From Halopseudomonas laoshanensis (GTDB lineage Bacteria > Pseudomonadota > Gammaproteobacteria > Pseudomonadales > Pseudomonadaceae): a stretch of 64,000 bases of DNA. Positions within the stretch are counted from its first letter, which is position 1. Each line of letters starts with the position of its first letter. A program made the position numbers and the translations under genes. Where the stretch lies: contig NZ_QOVF01000002.1 of assembly GCF_008365385.1 (NCBI RefSeq), forward strand, positions 558,001-622,000. Direction: 5' to 3'. Below, piece by piece: positions 56,211-64,000 of this stretch. The notes beneath the pieces were generated by a model that saw only the letters and a program-made list of their open reading frames with translations, was not told where the DNA came from and ran no database searches.

Positions 56211-57893
56211 TTAAAGCGTTGAAAGGAAAGGTGCTTCTGCCTCCTGCCATTGTGCGATGTCGCCGCGGATGACCTTCTTGTTCAGCTTGCCAACGCTGGT
56301 TTTGGGTATTTCGGTAACACAGGCGATCTGCGTGGGGATGGCCCACTTGTTGATGCGCCCTTCGTCGGCATATTGCTTGAGATGGTCACGCAGAATACGC
56401 GCATCCATGTCCTTGCCGGCATGCGGCACGATCAGCGCGAAGGGACGCTCGCCCCACTGCGGGTCAGGCACACCGACCACGGCGACTTCCTTCACGGCGG
56501 CGCACTTGCTGATCAGATCCTCCAGCTCCAGCGACGAAATCCACTCACCGCCGGTCTTGATCACGTCCTTGATCCGGTCGCGGATATCGATAAAGCCCAT
56601 CTCATCGATGGAAGCCACATCACCGGTATGCATCCAGCCGTGGGCCCAGAGCTCGTCGCTCTTTTCAGGCTCCTTGTAGTAACCCTGGGTCAGCCAGGGT
56701 GAGCGCAGCACCAGTTCACCCTGGGTCTTGCCGTCATGCTCTAGGAAGTTGCCTTCGGGATCCATCAAGCGCGCTTCCGCGAGTGGCACCGGCACACCGG
56801 CCTTGATGCTGTAAGCGGCCTGCTCGTCTTCACTGCCCTGCTCCACTTCCAGGTTGATGTAACCACTGGAGATCAACGGACAGGTCTCGGACATGCCATA
56901 AGCGGCAGACAGTTTCATGCCCTTGGCCTTGGCTGCATCGTAGAGGCTGCGGTTCAACGCGCTACCGCCGATGATGATTTTCATGCCGCCGAAGTCGTAA
57001 TCCTGCGCGCCCTCAGCATTGAGCACCATTTGCAGAATGGTGGGTACGCAGTGGGAGAAGGTGACCTTCTCCTGCTTGATCAGTTTGCACAGCATTTCCG
57101 GCTCATAACGACCCGGGTAGACCTGCTTGGTGCCCAGCAGTGTCGCGGTATAAGGAATGCCCCAGGCATGCACGTGGAACATCGGCGTGATCGGCATATA
57201 CACATCGCGGTTGCCGAACAGGCGCATGCTGTCCAGACCGCCCATCAGCGCCGCCTGGGTCATGGTGTGCAGCACCAGTTGGCGATGGGTGAAGTACACG
57301 CCCTTGGGGTTGCCAGTGGTACCAGTGGTGTAGAAGGTGGTGGCTACCGAGTTCTCGTCAAAATCGGCGAACTCATAGGTCGGCTCGGCGGCGGCGAGCA
57401 GCTCTTCGTACTCACCTACCAGACCCGGCAGATCGGCGGTCTTCTCGTCGCCATCGGTCAGCAAAATGGTATTGGTGACGGTGGTGAGATCGTTCTCGAT
57501 GGCCTTGTAGATCGGCACAAACTCGGCATTGACCAGCACGAAGATATCTTCGGCGTGGTTCATGGTGTAGAGGATCTGATCGGGCGACAGGCGAATGTTG
57601 ATGGTGTGCAGTACCGCGCCGAGCATCGGGATGGCGAACATGCATTCGAGATAGCGATGGCTGTCCCAGTCCATCACCGCCACGGTGTCACCGGCTTTCA
57701 CGCCGGCGGCGCTCAGGGCATTGGCCAGGCGGCAGATACGCTGATTGAAGGTAGCGTAGTCGTAGCGGCTGATGTCGCGGTAGACGATTTCCTGGCTGCG
57801 CTCATAGCGCTGGCCTGAGAGCAGGATGTTCTTGATCAGCAGCGGTGTCGAATGAGCACCGGGCGTCGGTTTGATCACGCGGGTATTGAGCAT
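56211..57893 (-). CDS. Acyl-CoA ligase (AMP-forming, AlkK/FadD type)
   Basis: 560 residues: TTFYTTGTTGNPKGVYFTHR (AMP-binding P-loop), MSETCPLISSG, and the C-terminal lysine region PKTSVGKLNKKV. It resembles medium/long-chain acyl-CoA synthetases of the AlkK group. It activates free fatty acids for beta-oxidation. It is divergent from the thiolase, and its promoter carries the element shared with the DUF1329 gene. Start ATG 57893 (MLNTRVIKPTPGAHSTP). Confidence 0.92.
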   Translation of the reverse strand: MLNTRVIKPTPGAHSTPLLIKNILLSGQRYERSQEIVYRDISRYDYATFNQRICRLANALSAAGVKAGDTVAVMDWDSHRYLECMFAIPMLGAVLHTINIRLSPDQILYTMNHAEDIFVLVNAEFVPIYKAIENDLTTVTNTILLTDGDEKTADLPGLVGEYEELLAAAEPTYEFADFDENSVATTFYTTGTTGNPKGVYFTHRQLVLHTMTQAALMGGLDSMRLFGNRDVYMPITPMFHVHAWGIPYTATLLGTKQVYPGRYEPEMLCKLIKQEKVTFSHCVPTILQMVLNAEGAQDYDFGGMKIIIGGSALNRSLYDAAKAKGMKLSAAYGMSETCPLISSGYINLEVEQGSEDEQAAYSIKAGVPVPLAEARLMDPEGNFLEHDGKTQGELVLRSPWLTQGYYKEPEKSDELWAHGWMHTGDVASIDEMGFIDIRDRIKDVIKTGGEWISSLELEDLISKCAAVKEVAVVGVPDPQWGERPFALIVPHAGKDMDARILRDHLKQYADEGRINKWAIPTQIACVTEIPKTSVGKLNKKVIRGDIAQWQEAEAPFLSTL

Positions 57894-57958
57894 AATGTAT
57901 GACCTGTTTGTTGGGCTTGTATGGTCTGGTCGCAGGCATCAAGGCCTATCGTTGCGCT

Positions 57959-58006
57959 GCACTATAGCCAAGCAGGGGTCGGGCGACCTATCACTCCAAA
58001 GTATGA
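57959..58006 (-). promoter_or_regulatory. Promoter element of the acyl-CoA ligase, copy 2 of a shared motif
   Basis: Same two blocks as at 56023-56068: TCATACTTTGGA (58006-57995) then GCTTGGCTATAGTGC (57973-57959), now 21 bases apart. Again no -35 consensus. Confidence 0.7.
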
Positions 58007-58043
58007 ACCGGATCACACTCGGGATGCAGCGCTTTTTTAAGCG

Positions 58044-58049
58044 TATAAT
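58044..58049 (+). promoter_or_regulatory. Possible -10 box of the thiolase gene
   Basis: A perfect TATAAT lies 58 bases before the thiolase ATG. No matching -35 box is visible, so activator help is possible; the shared motif at 57995-58006 is about 38 bases upstream. Confidence 0.5.
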
Positions 58050-58107
58050 TGCGCAAAATGTCGCTATATGACCATCAAACCAACATCAGTCATTTTCAGG
58101 AGCAAAC

Positions 58108-59289
58108 ATGTCCGACAACAGCATTGTAATCGTTAGCGGAGCACGCACGCCCATGGGCGGATTTCAGGGCAGCCTGTCCAGCGTACCCGCTGTGGATCTG
58201 GGCGCGCTGGCGATTGCCGAAGCGGTCAAGCGTGCCGGCATCGCCGCCGAAGATGTGCAGGAAGTGATCATGGGCTGCGTACTACCCGCCGGCCTGAAGC
58301 AGGGCCCAGCCCGCCAGGCCAGCCTGAACGCCGGCCTGCCCGCCGCGACCGGTTGCACCACGATCAACAAGCTGTGCGGCTCCGGCATGAAAGCCGTGAT
58401 GCTGGCTCACGACCTGCTCAAGGCCGGCACCAACCAGGTGATGGTCGCCGGCGGCATGGAGAGCATGTCCAACGCGCCTTACCTGATGGAAAAAGCCCGT
58501 AGCGGCCTGCGCATGGGCCATGGCGAGATCAAGGACCACATGTTCCTTGACGGCCTGGAAGACGCCCGCACCGGCCGGCTGATGGGCTCCTTCGCCCAGG
58601 AAACCGCAGACAAGTACGGCATCAACCGTGAGGACATGGACGCCTACGCCATCGAGTCGCTAACCCGGGCAAAGAAAGCCATTGAAAGTGGCGCGCTGGA
58701 TAGCGAGATCGTCCCGGTCACCGTGACCACCCGCAAGGGCGAAACTCTGGTCAAGGACGACGAACAGCCGCACAACGCCAACCTGGAAAAGATCCCCGGC
58801 CTGAAGCCGGCGTTCAGAAAAGACGGCAGCATCACCGCCGCTAACGCCAGTTCAATCTCCGACGGCGCCAGCGCGCTGGTACTGATGACCGCCGCTGAAG
58901 CCGAAAAGCGCGGCCTCAAGCCGCTGGCCCGTATCGTCGGCCACGCGACCCAGAGCCAGGATCCGAGCGAGTTCACCATCGCGCCCATCGGCGCCATGAC
59001 CAACCTGTTCAACAAGACCGGCTGGAACAAGGACGACGTCGATCTGTTTGAAATCAACGAAGCCTTTGCCATGGTCACCATGCTGGCCATGCGCGAACAC
59101 GGCCTGGACCACGCCAAGGTCAACATCTACGGCGGCGCCTGCGCCCAGGGCCACCCGGTCGGCTCCACCGGCTCACGGATTATCGTTACGCTGATCAACG
59201 CCCTGCAGAAAACCGGCGGCAAGCGCGGTGTGGCGTCATTGTGCATTGGTGGCGGCGAAGCGACAGCCGTAGCTATCGAACTGATCTAA
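58108..59289 (+). CDS. Acetyl-CoA C-acetyltransferase (thiolase)
   Basis: 393 residues, degradative/biosynthetic thiolase I-II type: acylatable Cys in NKLCGSGMKAVMLAHD, active-site NEAFAM, GGACAQGHPVGSTGSR with the C-terminal catalytic His/Cys, and LCIGGGEATAVAIE. It cleaves or forms acetoacetyl-CoA. Divergent from the acyl-CoA ligase with a 214-base shared promoter region; both likely belong to lipid metabolism. AGGAG lies 7 bases upstream of the ATG. Confidence 0.94.
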   Translation: MSDNSIVIVSGARTPMGGFQGSLSSVPAVDLGALAIAEAVKRAGIAAEDVQEVIMGCVLPAGLKQGPARQASLNAGLPAATGCTTINKLCGSGMKAVMLAHDLLKAGTNQVMVAGGMESMSNAPYLMEKARSGLRMGHGEIKDHMFLDGLEDARTGRLMGSFAQETADKYGINREDMDAYAIESLTRAKKAIESGALDSEIVPVTVTTRKGETLVKDDEQPHNANLEKIPGLKPAFRKDGSITAANASSISDGASALVLMTAAEAEKRGLKPLARIVGHATQSQDPSEFTIAPIGAMTNLFNKTGWNKDDVDLFEINEAFAMVTMLAMREHGLDHAKVNIYGGACAQGHPVGSTGSRIIVTLINALQKTGGKRGVASLCIGGGEATAVAIELI

Positions 59290-59295
59290 GCGCAT

Positions 59296-59328
59296 AAAAA
59301 AGGCAGGCTATCGCTAACCTGCCTTTTT
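59296..59328. terminator. Bidirectional terminator after the thiolase and yhhQ
   Basis: AAGGCAGG / CCTGCCTT stem with a 10-base loop, flanked by A6 and T5, so it can work on both strands. The two genes are convergent here. Confidence 0.9.
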
Positions 59329-59347
59329 GTATTCCCTCAACAGCGCC

Positions 59348-60007
59348 TTAGACCGAACCGCTACTAAGCGGGCGCGGTTGAAAAAACCTCACCAGCCAGC
59401 TCAACAGCATGCCGTACAGCGGCACAAACAGCACCAGACTGATCACCAGTTTTATCAGGTAATCGACCGTCGCGATTTCCACCCAGTTGGCCGCCATAAA
59501 CGGATCATCACTGCGCCAGAATGCCACCGAGAAAAACAGGTAGGTATCCAGCAGATTACCCAGCACTGTCGAGGCCGCAGGCGCTATCCACCACTGGCGC
59601 ATCTGCCGCAAGCGATCAAACACCTGCACATCCAGCAACTGCCCGAGCGCATAAGCCAGAAAGCTCGCCACCGCGATGCGAAACACAAACAGGTTGAATT
59701 CACCCAGGACCGCCAGACCACCGAAGCGCGCCTCGTGGAAGAGTACTGAGACCACGTAGGACGCCACCAACGCCGGCAGCATCACCCGCGCAATCACCCG
59801 CCGCGCCGCGCCCTTGCCCATCAGCCGCACGGTAAGATCGGTAGCCAGAAAAATGAACGGGAAACTGAACGCACCCCAGGTCGTGTGCCAGCCAAACAAG
59901 GTGATCGGCAGCTGCACCAGATAGTTGCTGACGATAATGATAAGAATGTGAAACGCGATCAGGCCGGCTACAACAGAGCGGCTGACCGAAGAAGATATCA
60001 ACGGCAT
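59348..60007 (-). CDS. yhhQ: YhhQ-type queuosine precursor transporter (VUT family)
   Basis: 219 residues, six or seven transmembrane helices; FPFIFLATDLTVRLMGKGAAR is the conserved family segment, shown in part as FLATDLTVRLMGKGAAR. YhhQ imports preQ0/preQ1 for queuosine. The queA and tgt genes of the same pathway are at 14-17 kb. Start ATG 60007 has AAAAAGGACATCAC upstream. No riboswitch motif is evident. Confidence 0.9.
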   Translation of the reverse strand: MPLISSSVSRSVVAGLIAFHILIIIVSNYLVQLPITLFGWHTTWGAFSFPFIFLATDLTVRLMGKGAARRVIARVMLPALVASYVVSVLFHEARFGGLAVLGEFNLFVFRIAVASFLAYALGQLLDVQVFDRLRQMRQWWIAPAASTVLGNLLDTYLFFSVAFWRSDDPFMAANWVEIATVDYLIKLVISLVLFVPLYGMLLSWLVRFFQPRPLSSGSV

Positions 60008-60175
60008 GTGATGTCCTTTTTAGGGTGAAATGGGGTTAGGGAACCCATTGCCGCAACCGACATGGCTGCGCGCGGCCGGCATTCTAGCGTTTTGTGGCGA
60101 AGAAAGGTACCTGGGCAGACAGGCGGATATCGGCAAGAGCACGGATAACCGCCTGGATTCGGAAATGGCTACCGC

Positions 60176-61141
60176 TCAGAGCCCCAAAGCACCTCGGCGC
60201 AGCCAGCCATGCACAAACGCGAGTTTTTGCCGCGCGTGGTCGGATAGCACGAAGGGGTAGATATCGGACAGGCCCATAGCGCGATTGACGTGATTGACAC
60301 CCACGGTGAGCGTTGCGGCAATATGAATCAGCCGCTCGGCGTCTGGCTCAGAGTATGGATCCCAGCCGGCGTCGGGTATCTGCGGGGATGAGAGACCTGT
60401 GGCCACGAAGCTGTCCGCGATATCAGTCAGATGCAGCAGATGGGCGGCCGTCTCCGCCCAGTCCTCATGCGGGTGTGAGGAGGCGTAACTGGTCAGGTAA
60501 TGCTCTTTCCAGTTCTCCGGCGGGCCGTTGGCATAGTGATGCTGCAGTGCCCCGGGGTAATCAATCATCACATCACCAAACATGGCCTCAAAGGCTTCAA
60601 GAAAGTCCTCGCGCAAACTTAGCCGCCACCAGAGCATATGGGCGACCTCGTGGCGCATATGGCCAATCATGGTGCGATAGGGCTCTTCCAGCGCTTCACG
60701 CCGGGTGGTCACCAACACGGGATCGACTTCGGCCACACTGATGGTCACGACGCCGCCGGCGTGCCCCATAGGCACGGGCGTTGCGCCCTCGGCGAGCAAA
60801 TGAAATACCGGCCGCGCGCCCGGATCCTCTGGCCGAAACCAGTGCCAGCGCCCGAGGTTATCCAGGGCCCAGCGTTTGGCAGCCTCGGTTTTCGCCCAGT
60901 TGGGAATAGCGTTGGCAATGGAGGTGTCCGGCGCCAAACCGGTCATGCTGCACGACCGGCAAAACTCACCTTCAGCCGGCGCTATCCAGTTACAGCCGAT
61001 CACGTCCCGGTTTGCACAGAAGGGTGGCGTCGGTATGAATGCCCGCGCCTGAGGGTCGTAGGCAACGGGTATCCCCTGCGCTGTTGCAAGATTGTCGAAC
61101 CAGAGGGAGCCGGCACCCACCGGATTGGAGAAAACACGCAT
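60176..61141 (-). CDS. Zinc-dependent peptidase-like protein (PF15887 type), degenerate N-terminal zinc knuckle
   Basis: 321 residues. The protease core keeps GHMRHEVAHMLWWRL (HExxH-type) and HPHEDWAETAAHLLHL with the third metal ligand. The N-terminus in this family usually has two CxxC pairs (IFxCxxCG...CxxCG); here the aligned stretch VFSNPVGAGSLWFDN and onward has no Cys, while a second Cys cluster (CANRD..CNW, EGEFCRSCSM) remains. I start it at ATG 61141; an ATG seven codons upstream (61162) is possible. Function of the family is unknown; not clearly linked to its neighbours. Confidence 0.82.
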   Translation of the reverse strand: MRVFSNPVGAGSLWFDNLATAQGIPVAYDPQARAFIPTPPFCANRDVIGCNWIAPAEGEFCRSCSMTGLAPDTSIANAIPNWAKTEAAKRWALDNLGRWHWFRPEDPGARPVFHLLAEGATPVPMGHAGGVVTISVAEVDPVLVTTRREALEEPYRTMIGHMRHEVAHMLWWRLSLREDFLEAFEAMFGDVMIDYPGALQHHYANGPPENWKEHYLTSYASSHPHEDWAETAAHLLHLTDIADSFVATGLSSPQIPDAGWDPYSEPDAERLIHIAATLTVGVNHVNRAMGLSDIYPFVLSDHARQKLAFVHGWLRRGALGL

Positions 61142-61267
61142 TAAGCAATACCCAGAAAACATGAGGGACCAGCATGGACCCCCACTCCGGCAGCTACAAG
61201 CTAATGGGCAAATTCAAATTGATATCGCAGCTGTAAAGCCAGGAATATCCAGTTGAATCTAGCCCTT

Positions 61268-62938
61268 TCACGCCAAAGCGGTATAAATTTTATGCCGACT
61301 TCTGCCTGCTGCTTTGGCTTGATACATCGCCTCATCCGCGTTCTTCAGGAGCGTGCTGGTGGAATTCCCATGCTGCGGATACAGCGCTATGCCTATGCTT
61401 GCCCCTACTTTATGCAAGACGTCATCAATGGTGACCGGTGACCCGATCTGCTCAATCAATGACTCGGCCACCGCGCTCACCGCACTCATGTCGTCGGCAT
61501 TGCGCAGTAGGATGACAAATTCATCACCGCCGTAACGTGCCACTGTGTCACTGTCCCGGCAGCGCGCGACCAATCGGCGAGCAATTTCCTTGAGCAACCG
61601 GTCACCGGCATGGTGGCCAAAGTCATCGTTGATCGGCTTAAAGCCATCGAGATCCAGAAAAAGCAATGCGAAACCCTTTTGGTCGCGTTTCGCTGCCTCC
61701 GCCGCCTGGTCAATGCGATCCATTAACAGACTACGATTGGGCAAGCCGGTGAGAGCGTCGTGATGGGCCTGATGACGCACTTCCATCTCACGGCGGACCT
61801 GCTCAGTTACGTCCGAGTAGACCGCCACGTAGTGCCCAATCTGCTTACGCCCATTGTCGATGGCCGAAATAGTCACCTGTTGTGCCAGCAATCGGCCGTC
61901 CTTATGGCAATTCCAGATTGTGCCGCGCCAATGCCCATCAGCGTGCAGACACCTCCAAAGCTCTTTGAAGAAGGCAGGATCGTGATTGTCCGAGGCCAAA
62001 AATCCGGGGTTACGACCTACCAGCTCTTCTTCGGAATAGCCTAATAATGTTTCGAAGGCAGGATTGCAACGCTCCGTTAGCACCTTTGCATCGGTAATCA
62101 GCATGGGCTCCGCAGTTGTCTGAAAGACCGCCGCGGCTACTCGCTGATCTTCTTCAGCAAGCTTGCGATCGGTGATGTCCGTGTAAACGGTGACGACACC
62201 GCCATCGGGCATCGGACTGGAGCGAACCTCCAGAGTAATACCGGTATGCAGGCGGTACTCCCCCACCTGAGGACCGTTGTCGCGCACCTTCCGGATAGAC
62301 TGCACCATACGCGCTTCTTCACAGCCGTCGCCGAGATGAGCGTGGAGCTGCTCAAAGGAATCCAGAGGCGCACCTACCTGCGCAAAATCACGCGGAACAT
62401 CGAGTAGGCTGAGCCACAGTTCATTCCAGGTGACCAGATGCAGGTCGTTGTTAAAAACGGTCAGCCCCTGACTAATGCTGCTCAGCGTCAGTGAAAGCAA
62501 CTTCGTTTTTTCTTCAAGCGCCAATTGCGCCGCGTAAGTCAGGGCCTGCAGGCGCTCCGTTTCCAGTATCCGTTCAATGGTTCGGGGCAGCAGATCGATA
62601 TAATTGCCATCAACGGTTTTTACCACGTAGTCAGCCGCACCGGCCTTCAAGGCGGCAATAGCGGTATCCATATCCCCGGCGCCGGAAATCATGATCGCAG
62701 GCGGCGCTCCATTCAGGGATTTCATCCTTTCAAGCACTGTCAGGCCATCAAGCCCTGGCATTTCATAATCTATTGCCACGACATCAAAGGATGCTTGCGC
62801 CATGCGTTCCAGGCCGGCGATGCCATCGGCAGCCCATTCAAGCTCATACCCATGTCGCTTCAGGCGTCTCTCCAACAATCGCGCCAAGCCCGCGTCATCT
62901 TCTATGCATAGAATGCGAGTCTTCGAATTATTCATCAT
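61268..62938 (-). CDS. REC-PAS-PAS-GGDEF response regulator (diguanylate cyclase)
   Basis: 556 residues. A receiver domain (phospho-acceptor Asp57 in DVVAIDYEMPG), two PAS-like regions (about 130-240 and 250-370) and a GGDEF domain with the full ARYGGDEF (about 470-474) and the inhibitory RDSD site just before it. It should make cyclic-di-GMP. No EAL domain. ATG 62938 has GGGG 4-7 bases upstream; an adjacent ATG is possible. It is 44 bases after the response regulator. Confidence 0.92.
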   Translation of the reverse strand: MMNNSKTRILCIEDDAGLARLLERRLKRHGYELEWAADGIAGLERMAQASFDVVAIDYEMPGLDGLTVLERMKSLNGAPPAIMISGAGDMDTAIAALKAGAADYVVKTVDGNYIDLLPRTIERILETERLQALTYAAQLALEEKTKLLSLTLSSISQGLTVFNNDLHLVTWNELWLSLLDVPRDFAQVGAPLDSFEQLHAHLGDGCEEARMVQSIRKVRDNGPQVGEYRLHTGITLEVRSSPMPDGGVVTVYTDITDRKLAEEDQRVAAAVFQTTAEPMLITDAKVLTERCNPAFETLLGYSEEELVGRNPGFLASDNHDPAFFKELWRCLHADGHWRGTIWNCHKDGRLLAQQVTISAIDNGRKQIGHYVAVYSDVTEQVRREMEVRHQAHHDALTGLPNRSLLMDRIDQAAEAAKRDQKGFALLFLDLDGFKPINDDFGHHAGDRLLKEIARRLVARCRDSDTVARYGGDEFVILLRNADDMSAVSAVAESLIEQIGSPVTIDDVLHKVGASIGIALYPQHGNSTSTLLKNADEAMYQAKAAGRSRHKIYTALA

Positions 62939-62982
62939 CTGCCCCAAATAGATCGGAACTGGTGAGTTGCTGTTGCTGTTTC

Positions 62983-63393
62983 TCAGGGCACAGCCATGAC
63001 ATTCAGCAAAAGACCGAGTTCTCTGATCGCTTCCGAGAATTTGAGATACTCCACCGGCTTGGTGATGTAAACGTTGCACCCAGCGTCATAACAGCGCTCG
63101 ATCTCGCGCGTATCATCCGTGGTGGTCAGAACAATAACCGGGATGCGCCGATAGCGATCATCCTCTTTCATACGCTTGAGCACTTCATAGCCATCCAGCT
63201 CAGGCATATTCAGATCCAGTAACACCAGGTGCTGTTTCTTTTTGCTCTCCTCCGAATAAAGGTAATCCAGAAAGATCCGACCGTTGGCAAAGCGGCTAAT
63301 GGGATTGTTGATATTGCCGCGGCGCAGATTTTTCTGGATCAGATGCGCATGGCCGTCATCGTCCTCGACGATCGCAATGGTCACAGGCTCCAT
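62983..63393 (-). CDS. Rcp1-like single-domain response regulator
   Basis: 136 residues, CheY-like fold of the Rcp1 type: IAIVEDDDGHAHLIQKNLRR, phospho-acceptor Asp60 in LVLLDLNMPELDGYEV, and TKPVEYLKFSEAIREL. It has no output domain and probably relays a phosphate from the upstream histidine kinase. It lies between the kinase and the GGDEF protein, so the three form a short phosphorelay operon. Confidence 0.93.
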   Translation of the reverse strand: MEPVTIAIVEDDDGHAHLIQKNLRRGNINNPISRFANGRIFLDYLYSEESKKKQHLVLLDLNMPELDGYEVLKRMKEDDRYRRIPVIVLTTTDDTREIERCYDAGCNVYITKPVEYLKFSEAIRELGLLLNVMAVP

Positions 63394-63419
63394 ATAGTGC
63401 TCCTGTTGATATGTATGAT

Positions 63420-64000
63420 TTAGGCTAGCTCACGAGGCTGGGCACTGGGCTTTTGCGCCAGACTGAAACTGAAGGTACTGCCCTTCCCCAGCACCGACTC
63501 ACACCAGATACGGCCGCCATGGCGACGCACCAAGGTTTTTACATAGGCAAGGCCCATACCCTCGCCCGGGATGTTGGCACGACCGACCCGTCGGAAGAGC
63601 TCGAACACCTTGTGGATATTGGCTTCATCAATTCCCGGTCCGTTGTCACGGATGTGAAATGTGATCTCCTGCAGAGCTTCCGTGCTCCAGATCTCGAGTT
63701 GACCTGGTGTGTCCGCCTGGTACTTAACGGCGTTATCCAGCAAATTGCCAAAGATCTGTTCCAGCGCGAAGGCGTCCGCTTCCACCGAGGGAAGATCTCT
63801 GACTTTCACCACGAACTGCTTGTCTTCCAACTGATGTTTTAACGAGGAAAGCACCTGTTTCACAACCAAAGCGCTATCAACTTGCTCCCAGGTAAGTTCC
63901 TTGCGACCCAAGCGAGAGAGCTTCAACACCGCCTGAATCTGGCCATCCATCCTTTCCACCGAAGAGCCGATAAACTGCAGCGCTTCGGGAATATCTTCAT
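63420..64000 (-). CDS. Sensor histidine kinase (5' part outside window)
   Basis: The C-terminal about 190 residues of a histidine kinase; the frame is open at the right edge. Visible are the end of the HisKA region (EALQFIGSSVERMDGQIQAV), the N box (FGNLLDNAVKYQ), G1 (DNGPGID) and G2 (GEGMGLAYVKTLVRRHGG). The Rcp1-like regulator follows after 26 bases. The sensor domain, possibly PAS or phytochrome-like as with other Rcp1 partners, cannot be seen. Confidence 0.92.
   Translation of the reverse strand, partial: EDIPEALQFIGSSVERMDGQIQAVLKLSRLGRKELTWEQVDSALVVKQVLSSLKHQLEDKQFVVKVRDLPSVEADAFALEQIFGNLLDNAVKYQADTPGQLEIWSTEALQEITFHIRDNGPGIDEANIHKVFELFRRVGRANIPGEGMGLAYVKTLVRRHGGRIWCESVLGKGSTFSFSLAQKPSAQPRELA

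Noticed and set aside
60008-60175. preQ1 riboswitch before yhhQ
   Set aside because: I could not recognise the conserved aptamer sequence; ordinary leader.

Overview
The window is a contiguous piece of a gammaproteobacterial chromosome, most likely a Pseudomonadaceae member. The suhB/trmJ/cysE ... ndk/rlmN/pilF/rodZ/ispG/hisS/yfgM/bamB order, the queA-tgt-yajC-secD-secF block and the DUF4105/DUF2388 pair all read like Pseudomonas. A Halopseudomonas-like lineage is a guess I cannot prove. Base composition looks even and moderately GC-rich. I see no insertion sequence, integrase, phage gene or CRISPR array.

Layout. (1) 1-10049, minus strand: the housekeeping string bamB (cut by the window edge), yfgM, hisS, ispG, rodZ, pilF, rlmN, ndk, a cysteine desulfurase, cysE and trmJ. 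The usual isc genes (iscR, iscU, iscA, hscBA, fdx) are absent between cysE and ndk, leaving a desulfurase that also lacks the IscS C-terminal tail. (2) 10197-16890: suhB, then secF, secD, yajC, tgt and queA on the minus strand, and a tRNA-Leu(CAA). Two heptamer arrays and two terminators lie between suhB and secF. (3) 16990-19344: a secreted DUF4105 protein and a small DUF2388 protein.

(4) 19705-37056, plus strand: the main accessory feature, an about 17 kb aryl-polyene-type (APE) pigment/lipid operon. It has a chain-length factor, two acyl carrier proteins, a starter-activating ligase fused to a hotdog domain, two full ketosynthases, a dehydratase, a ketoreductase, a thioesterase, an aromatic amino-acid ammonia-lyase, two acyltransferases, a glycosyltransferase and a membrane protein. 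It also carries a LolA-like carrier, an MMPL-type exporter, a DUF3261 lipoprotein, a flavin halogenase-like enzyme, a small exported protein and a phosphopantetheinyl transferase. Most junctions overlap by 1-20 bases, often as ATGA, so translation is probably coupled. A plausible reading: the lyase makes an arylacrylate starter; the ligase loads it on an ACP; KS/CLF, KR and DH cycles build a conjugated polyene; acyl- and glycosyltransferases attach it to a lipid; the exporter, LolA-like protein and lipoprotein move it to the outer membrane.

(5) 37118-49997: trxB, cysZ, a GT4 glycosyltransferase, an Old Yellow Enzyme with a TetR regulator and two matching operator-like sites, an FKBP, ackA-pta, a YihG-type acyltransferase, an OmpA-like lipoprotein, a glyoxalase-II-like hydrolase and a dicarboxylate symporter. 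(6) 50074-59289: a 14-TM MFS exporter, a large MalT-type LuxR activator, a DUF1329 protein, an acyl-CoA ligase and a thiolase. A nearly identical promoter-proximal element precedes the DUF1329 and ligase genes, suggesting one regulon. (7) 59348-64000: a YhhQ queuosine-precursor transporter, a zinc peptidase-like protein whose first zinc knuckle is lost, and a signalling operon of histidine kinase (cut by the window edge), response regulator and REC-PAS-GGDEF protein.
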